A stretch of DNA of 64,000 nt from Anabaena minutissima FACHB-250 (lineage in GTDB: Bacteria > Cyanobacteriota > Cyanobacteriia > Cyanobacteriales > Nostocaceae). A program made the position numbers and the translations under genes. The stretch lies in NCBI RefSeq assembly GCF_014697125.1, contig NZ_JACJRG010000031.1:1-64000 (forward strand), given 5' to 3'. Positions 1 through 8,723 of the stretch are shown in pieces (the stretch's first letter is position 1; every line of letters starts with the position of its first letter). The notes under the pieces are model-generated. The model did no database searches and was not told the origin of the DNA. It saw only the letters and a list, made by a program, of their open reading frames with translations.

Positions 1-177
1 AATCAGTTTAGTAATAAAATGAAGTAGGGGATTAGAAGGCATATTTATTAAACTAGTAATTTTATTTTTAATATTTATTGTCTTTTGTTTTCTCAATTAC
101 TTCTGTATTTCCTCCCCAGCTTGGTTTATTGCCACCAATTACTGCTAATTGTATTGAGATATATCTGATTTTTATTA

Positions 178-522
178 CTATTTTATCATAACCACTCTGG
201 GAGAGCCAAAACTTTCATAAACTGGGACGCGCACCGCTAAATAAAGTAGGCGTTCGGGTTCAATCTTATCTAACGCATCCCGATAGTTTAAAAACTGTCC
301 CAAGGCAGTATGAAATTCTGAAACATTTGATGGACTAATAAAACTTTTAATCTCTACTGCGATTTTTTTGCCTTCTTGCTCTGCGGCTAACAGTTGCTCT
401 GCTGCTAAATCAATCTCAAAATCTACATCATCCACATTAATTTCATAAGGATCAGCTGTAATTTTCCAGCCCTCTTTTTCTAAAGCATTTCTGACGATAC
501 TATGAAATCTATCTTTTGCCAT
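178..522 (-). CDS. XisH family protein, C-terminally truncated
   Basis: XisH family protein, named for an accessory factor of fdxN-element excision in Anabaena; most copies are outside such elements and their biochemical role is unclear. The protein (114 aa) runs closely parallel to the intact XisH at 29983-30402: MAKDRFH start, DLAAE, KIAVEIKSF, SEFHTALGQFLNYRDAL and PERLLYLAV are all shared. The DLAAE and EIKSF segments resemble a PD-(D/E)XK nuclease-like core. It stops about 25 residues early, diverging after YESF, and no XisI partner is readable in the 177 bases downstream, where xisI usually overlaps. A degraded or truncated orphan is the likely status. Confidence 0.75.
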   Translation of the reverse strand: MAKDRFHSIVRNALEKEGWKITADPYEINVDDVDFEIDLAAEQLLAAEQEGKKIAVEIKSFISPSNVSEFHTALGQFLNYRDALDKIEPERLLYLAVRVPVYESFGSPRVVMIK

Positions 523-604
523 AGTATTTCACTATCCTCAAGATTAGGCTGGTTAAAGGTAGGTAATACACAATATTTACTAGTCGCCAGTCCCCTGACT
601 TAGT

Positions 605-1108
605 TTAATGACGCTGCCAACCATGCAAGATTGGCATGGTAAACAAACCCCAAGCCAAACCTGTAATTAACCCAAAGGGTGTAACTAAATAATTATTAAA
701 ATCCCATAGACCAAAAATTTGCGCTGCTAATTCCACAGGATACGCCATCATTAACACACTAGCTAAAGCTGCACCATTCCAGCCGTATTGACTCAGCCAA
801 TAAAATCCTTTACCACCAGTCATAGCATACAGCAAGCGAGTAATGAGCAATCCTGTAACAGTGCCGTAGCAGCGCATACACACAGCCATAATAAATGGGG
901 GTGCTAAATCTAAGCCCATCTCTGGTTGCGGACATACATGATTACCCATGAAATAAATGATGTCCGCAATACCCCCAAGCAACCAGACTCCAGACGCAGC
1001 TAGAAAAGGAGCGATGGGAGGGCCAAAAACCATCCCTGCTAGCATGAAGTCAGCAATGAAGCTAACCCAGTTAATCTGCAACTCTTTTGTTAAAGCTACT
1101 CTTACCAT
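605..1108 (-). CDS. DUF2085 membrane protein
   Basis: Small integral membrane protein of 167 aa with the DUF2085 signature: a GNHVCPQPE segment followed by a CMRCYG motif, suggesting clustered cysteines that could bind metal or form a disulfide near the membrane. About four hydrophobic segments are visible (residues about 20-40, 70-95, 105-130 and 135-160). Function is unknown. It lies 32 bp downstream of the arginine dihydrolase gene on the same strand, so the two may be co-transcribed. ATG start at the end of the ORF; no better internal start seen. Confidence 0.75.
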   Translation of the reverse strand: MVRVALTKELQINWVSFIADFMLAGMVFGPPIAPFLAASGVWLLGGIADIIYFMGNHVCPQPEMGLDLAPPFIMAVCMRCYGTVTGLLITRLLYAMTGGKGFYWLSQYGWNGAALASVLMMAYPVELAAQIFGLWDFNNYLVTPFGLITGLAWGLFTMPILHGWQRH

Positions 1109-1140
1109 TTCCTTTGGGTGCGTCCTATGTAGTCCGTTGA

Positions 1141-3252
1141 CTAACCTACCTTAGAAATGTAGGGACTTGTCAACTTATCTAACTGTTGAATTAACAGACT
1201 CAGGAATAATCCTACATCTGTAACTACTCCGACGGATTCTATTGAACCGCGATCGCTCAATTTTGTCACAACGGCCGGGTTAATATCTACACAGACCATT
1301 TTCACGCCGGCGGGTGTCATATTCCCTACCCCAATGGAATGCAGCATTGATGACAGCATTAAAATCATCTCCGCACCTTCCAATTGTTTGGCGTATTCCT
1401 CCTGTGCTTTGATTAAGTCCATTTGGGTATCAGGTAAGGGGCCATCATCCCGAATTGAACCAGCAAGGACGAAAGGTACTTGATTGTGGACGCACTCATA
1501 CATCACACCATTACGAATTATCCCAGCTTCTACAGCCTTGGCAATGCTGCCATAACGACGAATGATATTAATTACCTTGAGGTGATGGCGGTGTCCACCA
1601 CGAACGGCGACACCACGCTTCATATCCATACCCAAGGATGTACCCATCATATTTTGCTCCATGTCGTGGACTGCGATCGCATTTCCACCCAGCAGAGCCT
1701 GCACATATCCTTCCCGAATTAGCTGTGATAGATGTTCACCACCGCCTGTATGAATAACCACAGGGCCAGCCGTGACGACTACTTTACCGCCAGCATCACG
1801 GATTTTCCGCAGTTCCCACGCGACTTGTTCCACAACCAATTCCACACGCCGTTCACTGGAAACACCAGACGACATAAAGCTGAATTCTTGGGCGTTGCGT
1901 TGTTCTCGTGATTCGGTTTTACGGATGGTGCGGATACCTTGCACGTCAACTACCACCCGTTCACCTACTTCGAGGTCACGGAGTATTTTACACCGTGCTA
2001 GTAGACCATTGGGACTTTTAGTAATTGCGATCGCGCCGTCCATGCGCTGATTTTCTACCTTCACCCACTGCCCATCAATTCTGACTTCGGTAGGATAAAT
2101 TGTACTTACGTAGAAATCATCAGGTGCAACACCATCTTGAATTACAGGCTCAAGCTTGACATCTCGTTCGTCTTGTGGTAGGTCTACCGCCCCTAAATCA
2201 ATCAATAGGGAGATGATTTCTTCCATCACCTCGTGAGAAGGTGCGGACACCTTCACCTCAGCTGCGGAGGTACTTTGCCGTTGTTCTCCCAAGTTGAAAT
2301 TCAGAACCTGGAAACTACCGCCAGTATCGACAATCAAATCCAAGGCGCGGTTAATTAACCCAGAGTCAAGCAAATGACCCTCTAAACGAATAATCCGGCT
2401 TTCGACGGATACATTGGCGTGAACTTCAGCCTGTACAGGTTCTGTAACGCGTAGGGTGAGACATTTCGCTGCACCACCTGCTTTGAGAAATTCCTTGAGT
2501 GGCGTTTCCAGCACCTGGAAGCCAACATCTGCTAAACGGGACTTTAAGCCCTCGCTGGCTTTGTTCATAATCATGATGCTTTCTACATTCACCGCATTAC
2601 AAGCAAAGTTGACAGCATCGGCTTCAGCTATGGCGATGCGCTTTTCGGCTGCAACGCGCATTTCAATTAAGCGGTTGGAGTAGGAATCAAACGCGCCGGG
2701 ATAATACAGCAAATAGCCGTTAGCTAAAGGACAAAAACAAGTATCTAAATGATAGAAACGCTCATCGATTAACCGCAGGGATAACACATCAATATCCAGC
2801 CATTTGGCGAGATATGGATGAGAATCTAATTCCGAACGGAAACCGTAACCAGCCCACAACCAACGCCCTTCTCTATCTAAAAGCGCGTCACCTGCACCTT
2901 CAAAGGGTAAGTCTTTAGGTAATTCATAAACTGTGTAACCATTACCTTCAAACCATTGTTTAAAGTATGGTTCTTCTCCCTGACGCTCTTTGTGTAAAAA
3001 GCGACTAAGAACGACGTTCTTGCCTAAGACTAAACCAGCGTTGGCGGTAAAAACCATATCTGGCCACCCTTTTTCGGGTGTCACCAAATCGACAACTGCG
3101 TGTTCTTTGAGGATCTGGTGTAACCCTTGCCACTGTTCCACGGCGCGATCGCGTGATGATTTGTGAATATTTCCTTCCATCCAAGGATTAATCACATAGT
3201 CCACATCGTAGTGGTCAGGAGCGCACATCAAAAAACGAATCCGGGAAGTCAT
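1141..3252 (-). CDS. argZ: Arginine dihydrolase / ornithine-proline bifunctional enzyme (AgrE/ArgZ)
   Basis: Cytosolic enzyme of 703 aa that removes the guanidinium nitrogen from arginine, giving ornithine and ammonia; in Anabaena the fused C-terminal part takes ornithine on to proline. It works in the arginine and cyanophycin nitrogen-remobilising route. Residues 1-270 form the guanidine-modifying alpha/beta propeller. Asn22 (INPW), Asn71 (TANAG), His168 (FYHLD) and the catalytic Cys264 (AAKCLTL) sit at the positions expected for ArgZ. The rest is the LOR/SDH plus ornithine cyclodeaminase-like region, with a Rossmann-type VVVTAGPVVIHTGGG stretch. Full length, ATG start. No NtcA box was recognised in its upstream gap. 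agrE is the name used in Anabaena. Confidence 0.92.
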   Translation of the reverse strand: MTSRIRFLMCAPDHYDVDYVINPWMEGNIHKSSRDRAVEQWQGLHQILKEHAVVDLVTPEKGWPDMVFTANAGLVLGKNVVLSRFLHKERQGEEPYFKQWFEGNGYTVYELPKDLPFEGAGDALLDREGRWLWAGYGFRSELDSHPYLAKWLDIDVLSLRLIDERFYHLDTCFCPLANGYLLYYPGAFDSYSNRLIEMRVAAEKRIAIAEADAVNFACNAVNVESIMIMNKASEGLKSRLADVGFQVLETPLKEFLKAGGAAKCLTLRVTEPVQAEVHANVSVESRIIRLEGHLLDSGLINRALDLIVDTGGSFQVLNFNLGEQRQSTSAAEVKVSAPSHEVMEEIISLLIDLGAVDLPQDERDVKLEPVIQDGVAPDDFYVSTIYPTEVRIDGQWVKVENQRMDGAIAITKSPNGLLARCKILRDLEVGERVVVDVQGIRTIRKTESREQRNAQEFSFMSSGVSSERRVELVVEQVAWELRKIRDAGGKVVVTAGPVVIHTGGGEHLSQLIREGYVQALLGGNAIAVHDMEQNMMGTSLGMDMKRGVAVRGGHRHHLKVINIIRRYGSIAKAVEAGIIRNGVMYECVHNQVPFVLAGSIRDDGPLPDTQMDLIKAQEEYAKQLEGAEMILMLSSMLHSIGVGNMTPAGVKMVCVDINPAVVTKLSDRGSIESVGVVTDVGLFLSLLIQQLDKLTSPYISKVG

Positions 3253-3511
3253 AAAAATATTACAAATATTACAAACTTAGTTCAAACAGAAGTCTTTTCT
3301 TTTCCAGTAATGTATAATCCTTTACCTAGTATTTATCTCTAGATAGTCGCAGGATCTACAAAAATTTTGCGCTGATTCCATTACCGGGAAAGCCAAGGTA
3401 ATGGTAACAAACCTATAGGTTACTTAAAGGGTAAGGACTTAGTAGTATACCTCTGAGGCTGCAATCTCGCGCTATTTTAGCTATATTTAGTTTTAATAAT
3501 TTAAATTAAAA

Positions 3512-3937
3512 ATGATAAATTTAACCTTAACTTTAGAAGATAACCCTGATCCCCAAGATATTCGGACAGTAATTAGCAAAATCTTGGAATATAACATCAA
3601 TAGTCAAGAAAATGAAGACATTGCTTATCCTCTGGGCGTTTTCATTCGAGATGCTCAAGGTGAAATTGTTGGTGGTCTAATTGGGAAAACACACTGGGGA
3701 TGGTTATGTGTTTCTCACTTGTGGGTAGCTGAGGCGTTGCGAGGTCAAGGCTATGGACAGCAACTTTTACTAGAGGCGGAAAAAGCAGCTAAACAACGGT
3801 GTTGTAGTCATGCTTATCTAGATACATTTAGCTTTCAAGCTTTGGGTTTTTACCAACGTTTGGGCTATCAAATATTTGGTGTTCTGAAAGACTATCCCCC
3901 AGGACATGAGCGATATTTTTTACAAAAACAGATTTAA
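3512..3937 (+). CDS. GNAT family N-acetyltransferase
   Basis: Acetyl-CoA dependent N-acetyltransferase of 141 aa. The acetyl-CoA loop is visible as LRGQGYGQQLL (residues about 87-97), preceded by the LWVAEALR strand and followed by DTFSFQALGFYQRLGY, the usual C-terminal GNAT strand-helix. The acceptor substrate cannot be told from sequence. It is divergent from argZ and convergent with the Nudix gene, so it is probably a single-gene unit. ATG start in an AT-rich context without a strong ribosome binding site. Confidence 0.85.
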   Translation: MINLTLTLEDNPDPQDIRTVISKILEYNINSQENEDIAYPLGVFIRDAQGEIVGGLIGKTHWGWLCVSHLWVAEALRGQGYGQQLLLEAEKAAKQRCCSHAYLDTFSFQALGFYQRLGYQIFGVLKDYPPGHERYFLQKQI

Positions 3938-3961
3938 AAGTTAAGGACTGGGTAGAAGAAA

Positions 3962-4390
3962 TTATGCACAAGCTTGTGATTTTGCCTGGATGATGCCTTT
4001 TAAGATACGTTTTAGAGAAGATTTCTTGATTAACTTCATGGCTTGTTTTGCATCTAGCCAGCGTCGATATCTTGTACTAGCTTCTGGATAATGACTACTA
4101 ACTATTTCAACTGGCAATAAATACATCTTCACACAGTAAATTTTGCCTCGTTTGCGATATTTATAAGTACCTAATTTATTAGCTTCTACCTGCCCAATTA
4201 CGCCTGCTTCTTCCCAAGCTTCTTTAGCGGCTGAAGCAGGTGGAGTCATACCGTTGACAATCCCACCTTTGGGCATCACCCAACGCTGGCGATCGCGCGT
4301 TGTCACTAGCAAGATTTCCACTCTACCATTTCGGACTCGATAAGGAATTACCCCGGACTGTTTCAGCACTTTGTTCACTTTTCGGCTCAT
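3962..4390 (-). CDS. NUDIX hydrolase
   Basis: Nudix fold pyrophosphohydrolase of 142 aa, likely acting on a nucleoside diphosphate derivative or inositol-polyphosphate/diadenosine-type substrate. The Nudix box runs from PKGGIVNGMTP through AAKEAWEEAGV: the metal-binding KEAWEE part is kept (Lys for the first Arg), but the first glutamate of the consensus GX5E is Met. A basic C-terminal tail (KKSSLKRILKGI) is present. Single gene, ATG start, with a 407 bp upstream gap to the TetR gene. Confidence 0.87.
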   Translation of the reverse strand: MSRKVNKVLKQSGVIPYRVRNGRVEILLVTTRDRQRWVMPKGGIVNGMTPPASAAKEAWEEAGVIGQVEANKLGTYKYRKRGKIYCVKMYLLPVEIVSSHYPEASTRYRRWLDAKQAMKLIKKSSLKRILKGIIQAKSQACA

Positions 4391-4797
4391 AGGAATTATC
4401 TCCCTGTGTTGCTGTTTTTGTGTACGATTTATACTCCAAAATACGGAGAGTGGATATTGAATAAATTTTAGTGAAGATATATTTATCTTTGATTCAAGTT
4501 GATAAATACCACAAATTGGTGTGAATTTTCTGAATAAAAGTACGCAAAAATTCAGCCCTCATGAAAAATTTAAAATACTCTGCCGGGACATGACTATAAA
4601 CGCAAAGTAAATAAAAACTAGGTTTAGACCTATATCAAATAGAGAATTACCGGAGATTATGGTGATTAAACCCTTGAATTTAGGATAATTTAACAGCAAG
4701 TTTCGCTGGTCAAGGACTTATCAAACTACTACTCAAAGACAGATAGTAACTAGCGATCGCCCATAAAAAAGTAATAAAAATAACTTTTACCCAATCC
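4391..4797. other. Intergenic region, no gene seen
   Basis: AT-rich gap between the Nudix gene start and the 3' end of the TetR-fusion gene, both on the minus strand. It should hold the Nudix promoter. A GCGATCGC site flanked by a CTAGTAACTAG stretch lies near 4747-4761. No ORF or RNA gene is recognisable. Confidence 0.5.
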
Positions 4798-6015
4798 CTA
4801 CACAGGCTTTTGATCTAAACGAGTTGCTTGCTCTAAAGCTGCTTTTTCCCTAGCTCTATGGGCGTAGGCTTGTAATTGAGCGCGATCGCAACCTGTAAGA
4901 ATACTCAAATTTTCTAGGCTGACCCCACGCATCAACATTTCTACGCGCCAGGTATGTTGTGCTTGAGCTATTTCTGGTGGTTTTCCTTGGGGAGTTAACA
5001 ATCCTTGAGTCCATGTTTGCCAGTATTCCAACACCTTAGATTCCTCAATGGGTTGACCTGTTGCATCCAGAAACATCGCAGCCTGGCTATCTTTACGACT
5101 TTTCAGCCATTTAATTAACGGATTGTTGGTATAAGAGCCATAGCGTTTTCCTAAAATCCACTGATTGACAGGTACTTGTCGAACATACCCAGGGGTGGTA
5201 ATTTGCAGTAAGTGACTTTGAGGATCATAAATTTGGTGATTGCGCTGCAAATCGACTATTTCTTGGGGGGATAAACCAGTCGCAAATAATAAATAAGCGA
5301 TCGCATAATCTTGGACTCCCGACCTTTTGGCTTGTCTGAGAATTTCGTGAACTAAAACAGCAGGTAAATCAGCTATTTCTTGGGTGTTATAGGTTGTTAG
5401 TAAGCTGCTGGTAACTGATGACATAGCACCACGCAAAAATAACTCTACTAAATTCTCTAGAAAATCATCCCGACTTTCCCACAGTTCATGAAATTCACTG
5501 GTGAATTCAATCACCGCATATCCCAAAATCATGCCATTAAGCAAGCTAGCTAATTTTTCTGCTGGGAGATAGGTGTTCAAATCTCCCTGTTGAATGACAG
5601 TAACTAAGTATTGAGCTACATAGCGGTTAGCCTCTGTTAATCCTCTTCCCAAAGCACGACGATTCTCAGCCGGAAATTGATCAGCTTCTCCTACCACAGA
5701 CCTCACCAATTCTGGCATTCTTTCCAAAGCCTGCAAAGTGTCACTTGCATAATCTTTCAAGGCTTGGTAAACATCACCTGGAGGAGTAGCACGGCTGATT
5801 AGGGATTCACCTAAATTTGTAAAAGCTGCCGATTCTTCTAGTACAGCTAACAATAATCCGTGTTTATTCCCAAAATTACGGAATAAGGTGACTTCGTTAA
5901 CTGCTGCTTTTTCCGCAATTTGGCGCGTTGTCGTGGCACTAACCCCCTGAGCCGTAAACAACTCTAGAGCTGCCTGAATCAAACGTTGACGTGTAGACAA
6001 AGATTGAGATTTCAT
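4798..6015 (-). CDS. TetR regulator fused to a tyrosine-recombinase-like C-terminal domain
   Basis: DNA-binding regulator of 405 aa, about twice the usual TetR length. Residues 1-195 are a standard TetR protein: the HTH reads TTRQIAEKAAVNEVTLFRNF, followed by a helical ligand domain. Residues about 205-405 look like the catalytic fold of a tyrosine recombinase: LLFATGLSPQEIVDLQ, PLIKWLKSR, then HTWRVEMLMRGVSLENLSIL and a terminal AYAHRAREK. The usual active-site residues are mostly gone: the Arg of GLR is Ser, HxxR is absent, and the GH of LLGH is GC. It is therefore probably a binding or oligomerisation domain. It is divergent from the desaturase, and two palindromes lie between them, so it likely controls both genes. 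Confidence 0.8.
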   Translation of the reverse strand: MKSQSLSTRQRLIQAALELFTAQGVSATTTRQIAEKAAVNEVTLFRNFGNKHGLLLAVLEESAAFTNLGESLISRATPPGDVYQALKDYASDTLQALERMPELVRSVVGEADQFPAENRRALGRGLTEANRYVAQYLVTVIQQGDLNTYLPAEKLASLLNGMILGYAVIEFTSEFHELWESRDDFLENLVELFLRGAMSSVTSSLLTTYNTQEIADLPAVLVHEILRQAKRSGVQDYAIAYLLFATGLSPQEIVDLQRNHQIYDPQSHLLQITTPGYVRQVPVNQWILGKRYGSYTNNPLIKWLKSRKDSQAAMFLDATGQPIEESKVLEYWQTWTQGLLTPQGKPPEIAQAQHTWRVEMLMRGVSLENLSILTGCDRAQLQAYAHRAREKAALEQATRLDQKPV

Positions 6016-6022
6016 AAAGAAA

Positions 6023-6041
6023 ATGCAAGTGGTACTTGCAT
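6023..6041. promoter_or_regulatory. Operator palindrome 1 of the TetR-fusion/desaturase region
   Basis: Perfect inverted repeat ATGCAAGT-GGT-ACTTGCAT, eight base pairs per arm, starting 8 bp upstream of the TetR start codon. Its position and symmetry fit a TetR dimer autoregulatory site. A second, weaker copy lies 47 bp away. Confidence 0.65.
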
Positions 6042-6069
6042 TAAAACCAGAGATTTGTTAGCATACCAA

Positions 6070-6088
6070 ATGTAAGTGATACTTGCTC
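6070..6088. promoter_or_regulatory. Operator palindrome 2 of the TetR-fusion/desaturase region
   Basis: Imperfect copy, ATGTAAGT-GAT-ACTTGCTC, sharing the AAGT-N3-ACTT core with the site at 6023-6041. Centre-to-centre distance is 47 bp. It lies about 107 bp upstream of the desaturase start. Confidence 0.55.
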
Positions 6089-6194
6089 TAGTCTACTGTA
6101 ACGAAATGAATGCCAAGTGGGTAAATTCCTTGTTGGCTATGAATGCACCAGATCAAAGAGCAAATTGCTACAGAAACAGTTAATAGGAATTTTT

Positions 6195-7046
6195 ATGACA
6201 GCAAAAAATCTGGCGTTCGCCTCTGAGAGAGAAAATTCATTGCGTCTCAGATGGATAAATGTGGCATTTTTTGGCACAATTCATGCCCTAGCGTTTTTAG
6301 CCCCTTGGTTTTTCTCCTGGTCAGCACTCGGCTTGCTGTTGTTTCTGCACTGGCTATTTGGCAGCATTGGCATATGTTTGGGATATCACCGATTACTCAG
6401 CCATAAGAGTTTTCAAGTACCCAAATGGTTAGAATATGCGATCGCCATCATCGGTGCTTTGGCTCTCCAAGGAGGGCCAATTTTTTGGATTGGAGGACAT
6501 CGCCAGCACCATGCCCACACCGAAGATATCAGCTTAGATCCATACTCTGCCAAGCGCGGCTTTTGGTGGAGTCATATGTTGTGGATTTTATATCCCCGCT
6601 CCGAGTTTTTTGATTATGAAATCTACAAAAAATACGCCCCTGATTTAGCAAGACAACCTTTCTATCGCTGGTTAGATCGCTATTTTCTCCTCTTGCAAAT
6701 TCCTATGGGATTATTGCTGTACGCTTTGGGAGGATGGCCTTTTGTCATCTACGGTATGTTTCTCAGAGCCGTATTACTTTGGCACTCCACCTGGTTCGTC
6801 AACTCTGCAACCCATATGTGGGGTTATCGCACCTTTGATGCTGATGATAATGCGCGTAATCTCTGGTGGGTTTCTATCGTTACCTACGGCGAAGGCTGGC
6901 ACAACAACCATCACACTTACCCCCATGTCGCAAAAGCCGGTTTCAAGTGGTGGGAGATTGATGTCACTTGGTGGAGCATTAAACTTTTACAAACTCTAGG
7001 TTTAGCGAAAAAAGTCATGTTACCCCCATCGTTAAGTAGGGAGTAG
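6195..7046 (+). CDS. desC: Acyl-lipid / acyl-CoA delta-9-type fatty acid desaturase
   Basis: Membrane di-iron desaturase of 283 aa that puts the first double bond into C16/C18 acyl chains in membrane lipids. All three histidine boxes are present: HRLLSH (65-70), HRQHH (102-106) and HNNHH (236-240). Hydrophobic spans lie at about 24-60, 83-100 and 165-205. The ATG at 6195 is preferred over an in-frame GTG at 6117 because it follows an AGGAAT sequence and gives the family length; the extra 26 residues look non-coding. It is divergent from the TetR-fusion regulator, with two shared palindromes between them. Cyanobacteria often carry several desC paralogues, so the regiospecificity is inferred. 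Confidence 0.88.
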   Translation: MTAKNLAFASERENSLRLRWINVAFFGTIHALAFLAPWFFSWSALGLLLFLHWLFGSIGICLGYHRLLSHKSFQVPKWLEYAIAIIGALALQGGPIFWIGGHRQHHAHTEDISLDPYSAKRGFWWSHMLWILYPRSEFFDYEIYKKYAPDLARQPFYRWLDRYFLLLQIPMGLLLYALGGWPFVIYGMFLRAVLLWHSTWFVNSATHMWGYRTFDADDNARNLWWVSIVTYGEGWHNNHHTYPHVAKAGFKWWEIDVTWWSIKLLQTLGLAKKVMLPPSLSRE

Positions 7047-7170
7047 GCTTCGCCGTGAGACGTTCGGCGATCGCATCGCGTCCCGTAGGGAAGCTCATTC
7101 GAGCCGTGTCAGCCGAACGGTAGTGGGGATTGGGGAGTGTGGTAGACAAGGGAGGAAAACTTTTTCCTTA

Positions 7171-7200
7171 ATGCCCAATGCCCAATGCCCAATGCCCAAT
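7171..7200. repeat. Heptanucleotide tandem repeat (STRR type)
   Basis: Four consecutive copies of ATGCCCA at the 3' end of the alkyltransferase gene. It is a short tandemly repeated repetitive sequence typical of heterocystous cyanobacteria. The preceding gap (7047-7170) is a patchwork of dispersed palindromic sequence with HIP1. Confidence 0.85.
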
Positions 7201-7727
7201 TACAAATTACAAACCAGTCTTTCATGTTTGAGCAACCAACGCTTTCGTTCTATTCCCCCCGCGTATCCAGTGAGTAGATTGTTTGCACCAATTACCCGAT
7301 GACAGGGAATAACAATTGCAACTGGATTTAAAGAATTAGCCAAGCCGACAGCACGATAAGCAGTCGGCTTATTGATTTTTGCTGCTAGTTCACCATAAGA
7401 AATAGTCGTTCCCCAAGGAATAGTTCGCAGGGTAAGCCATACTTGCTGTTGAAAAGACGTTCCGCCAGTGTTGACTGGAATGTTATTTAAGCTGGTATGT
7501 AGGCTTTGCCCATCGTAAACATCGCCCTGCAAATAAGATTCAATCCTGCTACTAAATCCTTGTGGATTCTTCGCTTCCTGGAGATAAAATTTACCATAAC
7601 GCTTCTGAAGCAGTTTTAACATTCTTTGCTCATAATCAGCAAAATCAAGAGCGCAAAGTTTTTCCCCATCAGAGACAATAAGAATTGTCCCTATTTCTGA
7701 ATTAATTTTGTCAACGAGTAATTCCAC
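7200..7727 (-). CDS. ogt: Methylated-DNA-[protein]-cysteine S-methyltransferase
   Basis: Suicide DNA repair protein of 175 aa that transfers the alkyl group from O6-alkylguanine to its own cysteine. The active-site motif IPCHRVIG and the helix-turn-helix region (GTTISYGELAAKI followed by AYRAVGLAN) are intact, and the GYAGG-RKRWLLKHE tail is typical of Ogt/AGT. The start is a GTG at 7727. Single gene; its stop abuts an STRR array. Whether it is Ogt-type or Ada C-terminal type cannot be separated by eye, but no Ada N-terminal domain is present. Confidence 0.88.
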   Translation of the reverse strand: MELLVDKINSEIGTILIVSDGEKLCALDFADYEQRMLKLLQKRYGKFYLQEAKNPQGFSSRIESYLQGDVYDGQSLHTSLNNIPVNTGGTSFQQQVWLTLRTIPWGTTISYGELAAKINKPTAYRAVGLANSLNPVAIVIPCHRVIGANNLLTGYAGGIERKRWLLKHERLVCNL

Positions 7728-7962
7728 AATATCAGCTTGATGTAAAAAATATTAGTATAAATATCAATTATAAATTGAAGTATCTGTTCAATTAACAGTA
7801 TTCTATGATTAAGATGATGGGCTAGTAGATTGCTGACTTAGATATTCATGTATCAGTCGAAAAACTTTTGGCGTGAGTGAGAACAAATATAGAGAGGCGT
7901 TTTTCTACTTCAATAAACGTAAATCTAGTTGGTAATGCTATGAAATATACTGGTGAAGACCA

Positions 7963-8676
7963 ATGGCTTTATTTACTGAATCAACAGCCGAAACCAGTAT
8001 GAGTGAGCATATTCATCGACTGATTGAGCATATTCATCAAGAGTTACTGCCTGAATTGCAAGTCGAAAGCGTCAATCCCCACGATCCTGTAGAAGTTCGC
8101 TATCTCCCCCATTCTTGGCAATTGATTGGTAGAGGTAACTATGCGGCTGTGGTTTGTCACGCTGAATACCAAGAAGTGGTAGTCAAGATTTACGCACCTG
8201 GAAGACCAGGATTTGCAGAAGAGGTCGAAGTATATCGCCGACTTGGTTCTCACCCAGCATTTTCGGAATGTCTATATGCAAAAGACGGCTGTTTAGTCCT
8301 GAAGCGATTATATGGGGTGACTTTATACGATTGCATCCCACGGGGTTTGCGTATCCCCAAACAGGTGATAAAAGATATAGATAAGGCTTTAGATTATGCG
8401 CGTCAGCGAGGACTTTACCCTCATGATGTTCACGGGCGCAATGTGATGATGTATGAAGGGAGAGGTTTAGTAGTAGATATTTCCGATTTTCTACATGAGG
8501 ATAAATGTTCTAAATGGGATAATCTCAAGAGAGCCTATTACTGGTTATATCGTCCCATCCTTTCACCTCTGCGGCTGAGGATTCCTTACTTTATACTTGA
8601 TGGTGTCCGCAAAACTTATCGTTTCTTTACTTTATTAAAAAATAGAAAACAGAAAACAGTTCCTCTACTTCCATAA
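7963..8676 (+). CDS. Small Ser/Thr protein kinase-like protein (YrzF-like)
   Basis: Protein of 237 aa with a compact kinase-like fold. A glycine-containing loop (IGRGNYAAVV) is followed by the ATP-anchoring lysine in VVVKIYA, a helix-C glutamate (EEVEVYRRL), the catalytic loop YPHDVHGRNVMM with HD and N in place, and DISDF where DFG would be. The domain ends soon after, so substrate-binding lobes are minimal, as in YrzF or the lipopolysaccharide-kinase-like families. An alternative start is Met13 (7999). The substrate is unknown. No obvious operon partner. Confidence 0.72.
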   Translation: MALFTESTAETSMSEHIHRLIEHIHQELLPELQVESVNPHDPVEVRYLPHSWQLIGRGNYAAVVCHAEYQEVVVKIYAPGRPGFAEEVEVYRRLGSHPAFSECLYAKDGCLVLKRLYGVTLYDCIPRGLRIPKQVIKDIDKALDYARQRGLYPHDVHGRNVMMYEGRGLVVDISDFLHEDKCSKWDNLKRAYYWLYRPILSPLRLRIPYFILDGVRKTYRFFTLLKNRKQKTVPLLP

Positions 8677-8723
8677 ATACTTGTAGTTAAGGAGATTGCT
8701 ACACTGAGAGCAAACAGTTTGTA

